From positions 1 through 51,238 of the forward strand of contig JAHJCL010000005.1 of assembly GCA_018813025.1 (NCBI GenBank): DNA of 51,238 nucleotides. Direction: 5' to 3'. This document shows positions 1-9,698 of this stretch, piece after piece. A program made the translations under genes and the position numbers. The stretch's first letter is position 1. Each line of letters starts with the position of its first letter. This stretch comes from Patescibacteria group bacterium. Lineage in GTDB: Bacteria > Patescibacteriota > Minisyncoccia > Minisyncoccales > DG-74-3. The notes under the pieces were generated by a model. That model had not been told where the DNA came from, ran no database searches, and worked only from the letters and a program-made list of their open reading frames with translations.

Positions 1-758
1 CCTCTATTGTTCTTGTAAACACCAGAGGTTCCAGAGAAAAAGCCAGAATAGCTAAAGCATTGGAATTTAGTCAAACCATACATAATTCTCTTGGTTCTGA
101 AGCAGTAGGTATTTGGGATTTTGACAGTTGTAATGCTCAAGACTCTTCAGGATATGGAAACAATGGCACTATCAACGGAGCTGTCTGCAGTTCCGACACC
201 CCTTATTTAGTACTCGGACAAGGAAACGGAAAGCATTCTTTAAGTTTTGATGGAGTGGATGATTATGTAGAAATACCCTCTATAAATTTAGGCATTAATA
301 GATATATTACACTTTCATTCTGGGTAAATTATTCGCATGTTCCAGATTCAAATACTTATTGGGGCGAATTTCTATTCTTTGGTCGCCAGTTTATTTTATC
401 AATAAAAGGTTCCGGTTCTCAAGCACAAATTAGAACATATTTTTGGAATAATCCAACCGGTAGTATGACTTCTGACTCATTTGAACCTCAACAATGGAAT
501 CATATAGTTTTTACTTTTGATGGTTCTGCGCAAAAAGTATATTTAAATGGGGCACTTCTAACTACATTTCCATCTACTGGAAATATTTATAACGGTTCAG
601 GGACTCTCAATGTGAATAAGTATGCTGGGGATGGTGATTGGGGAAGTGGCACAATCGACGATGTCCATATTTATTCTCAAGCCTTATCTCAATCTCAAAT
701 CCAACAACACTATGCTGAAGGATTGTTAAAACATAGTGATTTAGTCTTAAATCAATGA
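1..758 (+). CDS. Pseudopilin with C-terminal LamG/concanavalin-like domain, 5' truncated by window edge
   Basis: Reading frame is open to the window's left edge; first 126 nt are identical to nt 834-959 inside the next pseudopilin gene; LamG-like text SLSFDGVDDYVEIP...ISFWV...IDDVHIYSQALSQSQIQQHY. Confidence 0.8.
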   Translation, partial: SIVLVNTRGSREKARIAKALEFSQTIHNSLGSEAVGIWDFDSCNAQDSSGYGNNGTINGAVCSSDTPYLVLGQGNGKHSLSFDGVDDYVEIPSINLGINRYITLSFWVNYSHVPDSNTYWGEFLFFGRQFILSIKGSGSQAQIRTYFWNNPTGSMTSDSFEPQQWNHIVFTFDGSAQKVYLNGALLTTFPSTGNIYNGSGTLNVNKYAGDGDWGSGTIDDVHIYSQALSQSQIQQHYAEGLLKHSDLVLNQ

Positions 759-1576
759 TAAACACTAATTCTAATTTCAAAGCCTTCACTCTTATCGAAC
801 TTTTAGTTGTTATTGCCATTATCGGGATGCTTTCCTCTATTGTTCTTGTAAACACCAGAGGTTCCAGAGAAAAAGCCAGAATAGCTAAAGCATTGGAATT
901 TAGTCAAACCATACATAATTCTCTTGGTTCTGAAGCAGTAGGTATTTGGGATTTTGACAACTGCACTGCCCAAGATGCTTCCGGTTACGGTAATAACGGA
1001 ACAATCAGCGGAGCCACATGCAGTTCAGAGACTCCGTATTCAGCAATCGGACAGGCAAGTAATCAGAAGTCTTTGAGCTTTGATGGAGTGGACGATTATG
1101 TAGATTTCGGAGATATTAATAGTCTTGATGGTTTATCAGAAATTACAATAATTGCATGGATATATCCAAAAGAAGGCGATGACGGAATTTTAATAGATGA
1201 CTCTTTTTTAATGAGATATTCTGGCTGGGCATCGTTTATATTGTTTAATAATAGCGGTGTAAATAGCGGTTATTTAGGGCAAGATGCAAGTATGAATAAA
1301 TGGCATATGTTTGCTGGAACTTATAATAGTAAAATTTCGGGAAATAATATGAAGCTTTATGTTGACGGTATTTTATCTAGCGAAACCAGTTTTTCCGGAA
1401 TATTATCCAGTGGTAACGCTTCTTTTCAGTTATCAATTCCTGCTGGATCCGCTGACAGATTTAACGGCCTCATTGACGATGTCCATATTTATACTCAGGC
1501 ATTATCCCAATCCCAGATCCAACAACACTATGCCCAAGGATTGTTAAGTCACTCTAATTTAGCTTTGAATCAATGA
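755..1576 (+). CDS. Type IV pilin-like/pseudopilin with LamG-like domain
   Basis: Prepilin motif AFTLIELLVVIAIIGMLSSIVLV at N-terminus; LamG-like C-terminus; ATGA overlap with previous gene. Confidence 0.88.
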   Translation: MINTNSNFKAFTLIELLVVIAIIGMLSSIVLVNTRGSREKARIAKALEFSQTIHNSLGSEAVGIWDFDNCTAQDASGYGNNGTISGATCSSETPYSAIGQASNQKSLSFDGVDDYVDFGDINSLDGLSEITIIAWIYPKEGDDGILIDDSFLMRYSGWASFILFNNSGVNSGYLGQDASMNKWHMFAGTYNSKISGNNMKLYVDGILSSETSFSGILSSGNASFQLSIPAGSADRFNGLIDDVHIYTQALSQSQIQQHYAQGLLSHSNLALNQ

Positions 1577-2076
1577 AGAATAATCAAACAAAAGCATTCA
1601 CTTTAATTGAACTCTTGGTAGTCATTGCCATCATTGGGATGCTTTCTTCTATTGTTTTGGTATCAGTTAATTCATCAAGAGAAAAAGCCAAAATTGCAAA
1701 AGCCCAGGATATGGTAAATAGCTTATATAAAATTATTTTAATGAATTATCAAGAATCAAACGGAACTTCTCCGTCTCCAAGTAATACTGATATAGGTACT
1801 GGTTGTAGTTATTGGAGCCCTGGCACTATTGTTGGCTTTGTTAATAATACTGGAGATTATTACGCTAATTGGTTAGGTCCTTGGGTTGGTGATGTTCCTA
1901 AAGATCCCTGGGGTAATTGTTATTCCATAGACGGACCAATTAATGAATCATGTCCTGGCGATCCATGCGGATCAAAAATATGTTCGGCAGGTACTAATGG
2001 AGTTTTTGAAAGTTGGAACGGATGTTCTCCGATAAATCGCGGAGACGATATATGTAAAGCTTTTAATTGTCCTTAA
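1573..2076 (+). CDS. Type IV pilin-like/pseudopilin (GspG-like)
   Basis: AFTLIELLVVIAIIGMLSSIVLVSVNSSREKAKIAKAQ; ATGA overlap with upstream gene. Confidence 0.88.
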   Translation: MKNNQTKAFTLIELLVVIAIIGMLSSIVLVSVNSSREKAKIAKAQDMVNSLYKIILMNYQESNGTSPSPSNTDIGTGCSYWSPGTIVGFVNNTGDYYANWLGPWVGDVPKDPWGNCYSIDGPINESCPGDPCGSKICSAGTNGVFESWNGCSPINRGDDICKAFNCP

Positions 2077-2091
2077 AATATTGAGAATATT

Positions 2092-2634
2092 ATGGAGGAA
2101 ATAAAACAAAAAGGCTTCACTCTTATTGAATTATTAGTTGTAATCGCAATAATTGGGATGCTTTCTTCTATTGTTTTGGTATCTTTGGGTTCAGCTCGAA
2201 AAAAAGCTATGGACGCTAAAAGATTACAAGATATGAAACAATTAACGCTTGCTTTACAGATGTATTATGATAAATACGAGAAATATCCCGATAATACAGA
2301 TTTGGGTGATGTGGGATGTTGGGGGAATTGGGAGGCTGGAAATATAGTAAATGGTCCCACAGATCCTTTTATTAAACCTCTCGAAGATGAAGGACTAATT
2401 AAAACCCCCCTAGAAGTTACCAATATTCGCGATGGTTGGAATTCTCAGTGTATATATCGCTATGGAAAGTACACCAATCCTTGTTGTGGATGTAGCGGAA
2501 CTTATGCTGTCTTATATGCTGCTTGTGAAACTGCTAATTGCCCAGTTAATGAAAGACCAGCCTGTTGTACCTGTTGGGGTGAAGGAGCTGGAGCATTAGA
2601 TCCTTATGATATCGTAATTTTTTTAAAAGAGTGA
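2092..2634 (+). CDS. Type IV pilin-like/pseudopilin
   Basis: GFTLIELLVVIAIIGMLSSIVLVSLGSARKKAMDAKRLQDMKQL; Cys-rich C-terminal part. Confidence 0.88.
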   Translation: MEEIKQKGFTLIELLVVIAIIGMLSSIVLVSLGSARKKAMDAKRLQDMKQLTLALQMYYDKYEKYPDNTDLGDVGCWGNWEAGNIVNGPTDPFIKPLEDEGLIKTPLEVTNIRDGWNSQCIYRYGKYTNPCCGCSGTYAVLYAACETANCPVNERPACCTCWGEGAGALDPYDIVIFLKE

Positions 2635-2643
2635 ATTTAAAAT

Positions 2644-3186
2644 ATGAAACCATTAATCATTAATAATAAAAAATCTAAAGGTTTCACTCTTATTGAATTA
2701 TTAGTTGTAATCGCAATAATTGGGATGCTTTCTTCTATTGTTTTGGTATCTTTAAACCCAGCCAGGCAAAAATCTAGAGATGCCAAGAGGTTATCGGATA
2801 TGAAACAAATTGTTTTAGCACTTCAATTCTATTGGGATAAATATGGGAAATACCCCAATATTTCTGCTGATGCTTGTTGTGATGGTTGGGATCAGGGACC
2901 ATGCAATGGTGATGCTTTTATTGGAGCTTTAGAAAGTGAGGAATTTTTATCTCCAGTTCCGACTGATCCAAATGGCGGATCGGGAACAGGTTGTTATGGA
3001 TACTCTTATTATCGCTATAATGCCGGAAGTTATAATTGTCCTGTTTCGCGCGGTTCTTATTTTGTTTTAGGTATTAGAGATATGGAAACCAGTGGCAATC
3101 CATATCCAAGTTCTCCTGGCTGGTCTTGTACAGATAGAAATTGGCAGGGTGAATTTGATTGGGTAATCGGCGGATTCGAAAATTAA
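2644..3186 (+). CDS. Type IV pilin-like/pseudopilin
   Basis: GFTLIELLVVIAIIGMLSSIVLVSLNPARQKSRDAKRLSDMKQIVLALQFYWDKYGKYP. Confidence 0.88.
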   Translation: MKPLIINNKKSKGFTLIELLVVIAIIGMLSSIVLVSLNPARQKSRDAKRLSDMKQIVLALQFYWDKYGKYPNISADACCDGWDQGPCNGDAFIGALESEEFLSPVPTDPNGGSGTGCYGYSYYRYNAGSYNCPVSRGSYFVLGIRDMETSGNPYPSSPGWSCTDRNWQGEFDWVIGGFEN

Positions 3187-3204
3187 ATAAAATATATTTT
3201 TATA

Positions 3205-3462
3205 ATGAATTCGAAAGACGATAATCAAAAAGATAACCCTAACTTTGATTTTAGTAAATTTTTTTCCATTGGTAAGAAAGATAAAGTTAGTCTGCCGGAT
3301 AATGATTTGTTTAAATCAAAGCGTCTACTAAATAAAAAGACAAAATTATATTTTATTACTGTTGGAATTTGTTTTTTTATAATTATAATTTTAAGTTTTT
3401 TATCTTTATCTAAAGTTGGAGAGTCGTTGCCCTTAGATTATAGTCGTCCAGCTATTGAATAA
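3205..3462 (+). CDS. Small single-TM hypothetical protein
   Basis: 85 aa with one hydrophobic segment LYFITVGICFFIIIILSFLSL; sits between same-strand genes. Confidence 0.6.
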   Translation: MNSKDDNQKDNPNFDFSKFFSIGKKDKVSLPDNDLFKSKRLLNKKTKLYFITVGICFFIIIILSFLSLSKVGESLPLDYSRPAIE

Positions 3463-3487
3463 TTAAAAAAATATTTATTTGAATAAT

Positions 3488-4168
3488 ATGAAAAAAATTA
3501 TTATTGCCAATTGGAAATGTAATCCAATTAAAAAAAATCAGGCTGAAAAGCTTTTTTCATCAGTAAAAAGGGGAGTGACTAATATTAAGAAAATAGAATT
3601 AGTTATTTGTCCGCCCTTTGTTTATTTATCGGAAATTGCGTCTTCATCAAATATTAAATTAGGAGCGCAGGATTGTTTTTGGAAAGACCAAGGCGCTTTT
3701 ACCGGAGAAATATCGGCTAAAATGCTTAAAGATTTAAAATGTAAATATGTAATAATCGGTCATTCAGAAAGAAGATTTCATTTCAAAGAAACCAAAGAAA
3801 TGATTAATCAAAAAATAAAAGCAGTTTTATCTAATGGAATGATCCCGATTTTATGCATTGATCAAATTAATCAAATCAAAGAAAATCTTAGCGTAATCAA
3901 TGGTAAGAAAATGAAAAAAATTATTATTGCTTATGAGCCATTGTTTGCCATTGGTACTGGCAATTCTTGCAGTATTAAACAAGCTAAAAAAACAAATGAA
4001 TCAATTAAAGGTATTTTAGGGCAGGATTCAGTTGTTTTGTATGGCGGTAGTGTTAGCTCGAAGAATGCCAAAGATTATATCTTTAAAGCTAATTTTTCCG
4101 GACTTTTAGTCGGTAGTGCTTCTTTAAACGCTTCAGAATTTGTTGAGATTGTAAAAAGTATCAGTTAA
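3488..4168 (+). CDS. tpiA: Triosephosphate isomerase (short form)
   Basis: NWKCNP, IIGHSERR, YEPLFAIGTG, LYGGSVSSKN, GLLVGSASL motifs; ATG at 3488 preferred over TTG at 3479. Confidence 0.9.
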   Translation: MKKIIIANWKCNPIKKNQAEKLFSSVKRGVTNIKKIELVICPPFVYLSEIASSSNIKLGAQDCFWKDQGAFTGEISAKMLKDLKCKYVIIGHSERRFHFKETKEMINQKIKAVLSNGMIPILCIDQINQIKENLSVINGKKMKKIIIAYEPLFAIGTGNSCSIKQAKKTNESIKGILGQDSVVLYGGSVSSKNAKDYIFKANFSGLLVGSASLNASEFVEIVKSIS

Positions 4169-4172
4169 TTTT

Positions 4173-5204
4173 ATGGATAAAAAGGAGAAAGTTATTATTG
4201 GGATGAGTGGCGGTGTGGACAGTTCTGTTTCAGCAGCCTTGTTAAAAGAACAAGATTTTGATGTTGTCGGGGCTTTCATGAGATTATCTAAATCGAAAAA
4301 ACATTTAAGTGCTGAAAAAAAATCCAGGAGAATGGCTAAGAATCTTAAAATACCTTTTTTAATTTTTGATTTTTCTAAAGATTTTAAAAAAAAGATAATT
4401 GCCCGTTTTTTAAAAGAATATTCTAAGGGGACACCCAATCCTTGTGTTTGGTGCAATCAAGAAATTAAATTCGGATTATTTTTAGATAAAGCTTTGAAAC
4501 TGAAAGCTGATTATGTAGCTACCGGACATTATTGCCGTATCGTCAGTAATAAGCTCCTAAAAGGAAAAGATAAAACAAAAGACCAGAGTTATTTTTTATG
4601 GACGCTCAACCAAAAAAAACTTAAGAGAATTATGTTTCCGGTCGGAGATTATGCTAAAAAAGAAGTTAAGGAATTAGCTAAGAAATTAAAAATAGCTGAT
4701 CTGGTTTCTAAAGAATCAGAAGATATTTGTTTTATTGACGGTAATTTTGAAAGTTTTATTAAAAAGAATTTATTATTAAAACCCGGGTCAATTATTAATG
4801 GTAACGGTGATATTGTTGGTATGCATTCAGGCTTAGCTTTATATACTATTGGTCAAAGGAAAAATATTAAGATTCCATCTGATAGTCCTTATTATGTTAA
4901 GAAGTTAGATTTTAAGAAAAATATTTTAGTAGTTACTAAAAACAAAAAAGATTTATATAGCCAAAAGCTAAAAATTAAAAATGTTAATTGGATTTCCGGA
5001 CAAGAACCAAAATTTCCTCTGAAAACATTAGTTAAAATAAGATATTTACATCAACCGGCTAAAGCAATAATCAGTAAAGATAATAAAAAAATAACAGCTA
5101 GGTTTTTAAAAACGCAAAAAGCGATTACACCCGGTCAATCAGCTGTTTTTTATGGCGGGAAGGGGAGTAATGAGGTTCTGGGAGGTGGTATAATCGAAGA
5201 TTAA
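4173..5204 (+). CDS. mnmA: tRNA-specific 2-thiouridylase MnmA
   Basis: GMSGGVDSSVSA P-loop, NPCVWCNQEIKF, ATGHYCRI, EDICFI. Confidence 0.93.
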   Translation: MDKKEKVIIGMSGGVDSSVSAALLKEQDFDVVGAFMRLSKSKKHLSAEKKSRRMAKNLKIPFLIFDFSKDFKKKIIARFLKEYSKGTPNPCVWCNQEIKFGLFLDKALKLKADYVATGHYCRIVSNKLLKGKDKTKDQSYFLWTLNQKKLKRIMFPVGDYAKKEVKELAKKLKIADLVSKESEDICFIDGNFESFIKKNLLLKPGSIINGNGDIVGMHSGLALYTIGQRKNIKIPSDSPYYVKKLDFKKNILVVTKNKKDLYSQKLKIKNVNWISGQEPKFPLKTLVKIRYLHQPAKAIISKDNKKITARFLKTQKAITPGQSAVFYGGKGSNEVLGGGIIED

Positions 5205-5240
5205 TTTTTCAGAAGTAAGTTTTTTTGCTACAATTTAAAT

Positions 5241-6905
5241 ATGAAGTCTTATCAAATAAGAAAATTATTTTTAGATTTTTTTGAGAAAAATGGGCACAAA
5301 ATAGTGCCTTCCAGTTCGCTTCTACCGTCAGACCCAAGTGTTTTGTTTACCACGGCCGGGATGCAACAGTTCAAATCATATTATTTGGGCGAAAAATCTC
5401 CTTACGGTTCTGATGTTGCATCTTGTCAGAAATGTTTCAGAACCACTGATATTGAAGAAGTCGGAGATGAAAAACATCTTACTTTTTTTGAAATGCTCGG
5501 TAATTTTTCTTTTGGCGGATATTTCAAAGAAAAAGCGATAAAATTAGCTTATGAATTCATTGTAAATGAATTAAAGTTGGATATAGATTATGTAACTATT
5601 TTCAGTTCAGAGAAAGTAGCTGACGGAGATTGGCGGAAAAATATTCCTGAAGATAAAGATTCTTATAAAATTTGGCGAGATGTCGGGCTTCCGGAAAACA
5701 AAATACGAAAAGAGGGGATTGATAACTTTTGGGGGCCGACTGGCGACGATGGTCCTTGTGGTGTAACAACGGAAATTTATGTTAATGGAATAGAAGTTTG
5801 GAATTTAGTTTTCAATGAATATTTTTGCAACAATAGAAGAGAACTGAAAAAGATAGATTCGCCCGGTCTGGATACTGGAAGCGGACTCGAAAGATTAGTG
5901 GCTGTTGTCCAGGAGAAAAATACAATCTTTGAAACAGATTTATTCGAGACTATTATTGGAGAGATATCCGGACAAGACGAAAGAGCCAAAAGAATTATAG
6001 CTGACCATATAAGGAGTGTTGTTTTTTTAATATCTGAAGGTATTTTACCTTTAAATTTGGGAAGGGGATATATTCTAAGAAGATTAATAAGGAGAGCGGC
6101 TAGATACGGAAAACTACTTAATCTTCCCAAGAATTTTCTAATCCCTTTGGCAAAAAAAACAATAGAAATTTATAAGGAAGTTTATCCGGAAATTAAATTA
6201 AAAGAAAGTGATATTTTAACTGTGATTCAATATGAAGAGGAAAAATTTGAGAAAACTTTGGAAAGGGGATTAAGGGAAATAGAAAAAATTCCCAATCTTA
6301 CTGGAGAAACAGCTTTTTTGATTTATGAAACATTTGGGTTTCCATTAGAGCTTATAGAAGAAATAAGAAAAGTAGAAAATAGAGAAGAGTTTTTTGTCAT
6401 GAAGAAAAAACATCAAGAAATTTCCAGAGCCGGAGCTGAAAAGAAATTTGGAGGAGTAGGGAAAGAGGCGACTGAAGAAGTTATTAAGCTCCATACAGCC
6501 ACTCATTTATTACAAGCGGCTTTAAGAAAAATTTTAGGCGAACATGTAAAACAAATGGGTTCTGATATCACTTCTCAAAGATTGCGTTTTGATTTTTCTC
6601 ACAATCAGAAAATGACTCAAGAAGAAATAAAGAAAGTTGAGGACTTGGTTAATAAAAAAATAGAAGAAGATTTAGAAATAAAAAAAGAAGAATTATCTTA
6701 TGAAGAAGCAATAGAGAGCGGAGCTTTGGCTTTTTTCAAAGAAAAATATCCTGAAATAGTAAATGTTTATTCAATTGGCGATTTTTCAAAAGAAATTTGT
6801 GGTGGTCCGCATATCAGCCGAACTTCAGAATTAAAAGGATTCAGAATTATTAAAGAAGAATCTTCTGGTGCTGGTATTAGAAGAATAAAAGCTGTTTTAG
6901 GATAA
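5241..6905 (+). CDS. alaS: Alanyl-tRNA synthetase, compact 554-aa form
   Basis: SSSLLPSDPSVLFTTAGMQQFKSYYLG, FFEMLGNFSFGGYFK, HTATHLLQAALR, CGGPH; no C-Ala domain. Confidence 0.93.
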   Translation: MKSYQIRKLFLDFFEKNGHKIVPSSSLLPSDPSVLFTTAGMQQFKSYYLGEKSPYGSDVASCQKCFRTTDIEEVGDEKHLTFFEMLGNFSFGGYFKEKAIKLAYEFIVNELKLDIDYVTIFSSEKVADGDWRKNIPEDKDSYKIWRDVGLPENKIRKEGIDNFWGPTGDDGPCGVTTEIYVNGIEVWNLVFNEYFCNNRRELKKIDSPGLDTGSGLERLVAVVQEKNTIFETDLFETIIGEISGQDERAKRIIADHIRSVVFLISEGILPLNLGRGYILRRLIRRAARYGKLLNLPKNFLIPLAKKTIEIYKEVYPEIKLKESDILTVIQYEEEKFEKTLERGLREIEKIPNLTGETAFLIYETFGFPLELIEEIRKVENREEFFVMKKKHQEISRAGAEKKFGGVGKEATEEVIKLHTATHLLQAALRKILGEHVKQMGSDITSQRLRFDFSHNQKMTQEEIKKVEDLVNKKIEEDLEIKKEELSYEEAIESGALAFFKEKYPEIVNVYSIGDFSKEICGGPHISRTSELKGFRIIKEESSGAGIRRIKAVLG

Positions 6906-6930
6906 ATTTTTTTTATGATATACTAAAAAA

Positions 6931-8238
6931 ATGGCAAAAAAAATATTTGATATTTTACCACCCCAAGAAGTAGAGAAGGCGGAGGTTATAAAAAAAACTA
7001 AAGAAATAAAAAAAGAAGAAGCTCCTTTACCTTTAGTTGTCAATGAGGAAGAAATTGATTCAGAAGGAAACGATTATGATTTATTGGAAAAAATTTCTTT
7101 TAAACCCGGTCCAATATTACTTGTTTTAGCTTTAATCTCTTTAAGCGTATTTGGTTATTTTTATTTGGCCAAAGCGTTAATTATTATTTATCCAATAACA
7201 GAGTTATCTTCTTTGGAAACCGATATGATAATTGACCAAGGGATAAATTCGACGTCTGCTTCAGCTATTCCCGGTAGAATATATACATCCGAAAAAACAA
7301 TTTCCAAGGAATTTTCTTCTTCAGGAACCGCATTAAAAGAAAGTAAGGCTGAAGGAATAATTCGTATTTATAATGCTTATTCAACCTCTCCTCAATCGTT
7401 AGTGGTTAATACTAGGTTTATTTCTACGGAAGGCAAATTATTCAGAATAAAAAAAGGAGTTACTGTACCCGGCGGTCACTATGAAGGACAGGAATTAATA
7501 CCCGGATTCATTGATGTAGAGGTTGGAGCCGATCAGTCAGGCGAAGAATTCAATATTAAGTCTTCTACTTTTTCAATTCCTGGTTTTGCCGGAACACCTC
7601 GTTATACATATTTTTACGGAAAATCGTTTCAGGCAATGACCGGCGGATTTAAAAAAGAAGTTAATCAGGTTACGCAAAAAGATTTAGATAATGCTCAAAC
7701 AGCGTTAGAACAGCAAGTGATAGCAGAATGTTTAGCCGGATTAAAAGGAGAAATTGCTTCTGAAACAGACTTGGTTCTTTTAGATAAAGCAGTTCAGACT
7801 AAGATTGTTAATACTTCTTTTTCAGCTACAGTTAATAAAGAAACAGAAAGATTTACTGTCACCAGTAATGCTAAATCTACTGCCCTGGTTTTTAATAGTC
7901 GGGACGAAAAAATTTTTGTTATCAATTTCGCGTCTTCCCAGGCTCCTGATGGAAAAAAATTAAATCAAAATAGCCTAGATATAGAACGTTCTCTCAATAA
8001 AATAGACCTAGAATCAGGTAAAATTATTTTTTCTCTTAATATTGATGTTGAGTTTTATTCTGATATTGATTTGTCGGTTTTGGGTCAGGCTTTAAAGGGT
8101 AAATCTTTAGATGAAGCTAAAATTTGTTTGGAGAATTACCCTCAAATTGATAAATCTTCAATCAGTCTCTGGCCTTTTTGGGTCAAAAAAGTTCCGCAAA
8201 AAGAAGAGAAGGTTAAGATTGAATTACAGCTTGACTAA
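6931..8238 (+). CDS. Single-TM beta-rich envelope/hypothetical protein (possibly baseplate J-like, as seen in Parcubacteria)
   Basis: 435 aa; charged N-terminus, one TM segment, extracytoplasmic beta-rich region (VEVGADQSGEEFNIKSSTFSIPGFAGTPRYTYFYG). Confidence 0.6.
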   Translation: MAKKIFDILPPQEVEKAEVIKKTKEIKKEEAPLPLVVNEEEIDSEGNDYDLLEKISFKPGPILLVLALISLSVFGYFYLAKALIIIYPITELSSLETDMIIDQGINSTSASAIPGRIYTSEKTISKEFSSSGTALKESKAEGIIRIYNAYSTSPQSLVVNTRFISTEGKLFRIKKGVTVPGGHYEGQELIPGFIDVEVGADQSGEEFNIKSSTFSIPGFAGTPRYTYFYGKSFQAMTGGFKKEVNQVTQKDLDNAQTALEQQVIAECLAGLKGEIASETDLVLLDKAVQTKIVNTSFSATVNKETERFTVTSNAKSTALVFNSRDEKIFVINFASSQAPDGKKLNQNSLDIERSLNKIDLESGKIIFSLNIDVEFYSDIDLSVLGQALKGKSLDEAKICLENYPQIDKSSISLWPFWVKKVPQKEEKVKIELQLD

Positions 8239-8282
8239 ACAATTAATATCTGTTAAGTTTTCTATATTCACATATTTGTTTA

Positions 8283-8504
8283 ATGGCCAAAAATATTTTT
8301 AGGAAACAGGGTACGGTTTTAGAGTCATTGCCAAATACTTTTTTCCGCGTCAAATTAGAAGACGGAAAAGAGATTTTGGCTCATCTGGCTGGTAAGCTGA
8401 AGATTTATAGAATTAAAATTTTAACGGGAGATACGGTGACCGTAGAAATGAGTTCTTATGACGATGAAAGAGGAAGAATAGTTTATAGAGGAAAAATTAA
8501 ATAA
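8283..8504 (+). CDS. infA: Translation initiation factor IF-1
   Basis: [31 protein letters not shown]...[24 protein letters not shown]. Confidence 0.93.
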   Translation: MAKNIFRKQGTVLESLPNTFFRVKLEDGKEILAHLAGKLKIYRIKILTGDTVTVEMSSYDDERGRIVYRGKIK

Positions 8505-8514
8505 AAGATAAAAA

Positions 8515-8628
8515 ATGAGAGTAAGTTCTTCAATTAAAAAAATTTGTAAAAGTTGTAAAATCGTCCGTCGTAAAGGACGAGTTTATGTGATTTGCAAAAC
8601 ACCGAAACACAAACAAAGACAAGGATAA
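8515..8628 (+). CDS. rpmJ: Ribosomal protein L36 (not in supplied ORF track)
   Basis: Hand translation [37 protein letters not shown]. Confidence 0.92.
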   Translation: MRVSSSIKKICKSCKIVRRKGRVYVICKTPKHKQRQG

Positions 8629-8633
8629 GGTCG

Positions 8634-8783
8634 TTCGGATTCTAAATTTTCTTCGCGCTTTATCCCTAAAGGGAACCCTACGCGTCTTAGAAAATCCAGA
8701 ATCCTTACTGAGTTGAAAGATTTATTCGGATTCTAAATTTTCTTCGCGCTTTACCCCAAAAAAGGGGGGCCTACGCGTCTTAA
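8634..8783 (+). repeat. Two copies of a ~56-59-nt hairpin-forming repeat (8634-8689, 8725-8783) between rpmJ and rpsM
   Basis: Shared ttcggattctaaattttcttcgcgcttta...ctacgcgtctta with inner hairpins ccctaaaggg and ccccaaaaaagggg. Confidence 0.8.
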
Positions 8784-8824
8784 AAAAATAGAATTCTCGC
8801 TTTAAAAAATTTTGAGTAAATATT

Positions 8825-9214
8825 ATGCCAAGAATAGCGGGAGTCAGTATCCCCGATAACAAAAGAATAGTAATTTCTTTAACCTATATTTATGGAATAG
8901 GCCAATCTTTGAGTAAGCAGATTTTAGCTGAGGCTAAAATAGATCAATCTAAAAAAGCCTCCGAATTAAATAAAGAAGAGACCATTCAGCTCAGAGATAT
9001 TATTGAAAAAAAATACAAAACAGAAGGAGGGTTAAAAAGAGTTATAATGATGAATGTGAAAAGACTTAAAGATATTGGAACCTACCGAGGCATACGTCAT
9101 GCCCATGGTTTACCGGTTAACGGACAGCATACTAAGACTAATTCTAGAACAGTCAGAGGTAACGTAAGAAAAACAGTAGGAAGTGGTAGAAAAGCCGCTC
9201 CTGCTCCTAAATAA
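8825..9214 (+). CDS. rpsM: Ribosomal protein S13
   Basis: PRIAGVSIPDNKRIVISLTYIYGIG; RHAHGLPVNGQHTKTNSRT. Confidence 0.96.
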   Translation: MPRIAGVSIPDNKRIVISLTYIYGIGQSLSKQILAEAKIDQSKKASELNKEETIQLRDIIEKKYKTEGGLKRVIMMNVKRLKDIGTYRGIRHAHGLPVNGQHTKTNSRTVRGNVRKTVGSGRKAAPAPK

Positions 9215-9234
9215 AATTTAAATAATTACATAGT

Positions 9235-9684
9235 ATGGGAAAGAAGCATGTTGCTACAACAACAAAAGAAGAATTGTTGAAAGAAAGCGATAAGATAAAA
9301 TCTAAATTACAAAAGGAAGTTCAAAAAACATTTTCGGTAAATGGCGAAGGAAGAGTTTATATCTATTCTTCTTATAATAATACTATTTTGACTTTAACTG
9401 ATAGACAAGGTCGTGTTTTACATTGGGTTACAGCTGGTAGTATTGGTTTTAAGGGTACTAAAAAAGGTACGCCTTTTGCTGCTTCTAAGGCTGCTGAAGC
9501 AATGTCGGCTGCAGCTGAAAAAATGAAAATTAAAAAATTAGAGATTATTATCAAAGGAATCGGAACTGGACGTGAGGCAGCTGTTCGTTCAATGGCTGCT
9601 CGAGATTTTGATTTAATTTCTATTACTGACGTCACACCAGTTCCTCATAATGGTTGCCGTCCTCCTAAACCTAGAAGAGTATAA
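9235..9684 (+). CDS. rpsK: Ribosomal protein S11
   Basis: GRVYIYSSYNNTILTLTDRQG; DVTPVPHNGCRPPKPRRV. Confidence 0.96.
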   Translation: MGKKHVATTTKEELLKESDKIKSKLQKEVQKTFSVNGEGRVYIYSSYNNTILTLTDRQGRVLHWVTAGSIGFKGTKKGTPFAASKAAEAMSAAAEKMKIKKLEIIIKGIGTGREAAVRSMAARDFDLISITDVTPVPHNGCRPPKPRRV

Positions 9685-9698
9685 AATAAATCATTACA

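Noticed and set aside
607-855. Minus-strand 82-aa ORF
   Set aside because: Antisense to two well-supported pseudopilin genes; no recognisable motif
1359-1547. Plus-strand 62-aa ORF
   Set aside because: Alternate frame inside the pseudopilin-LamG gene
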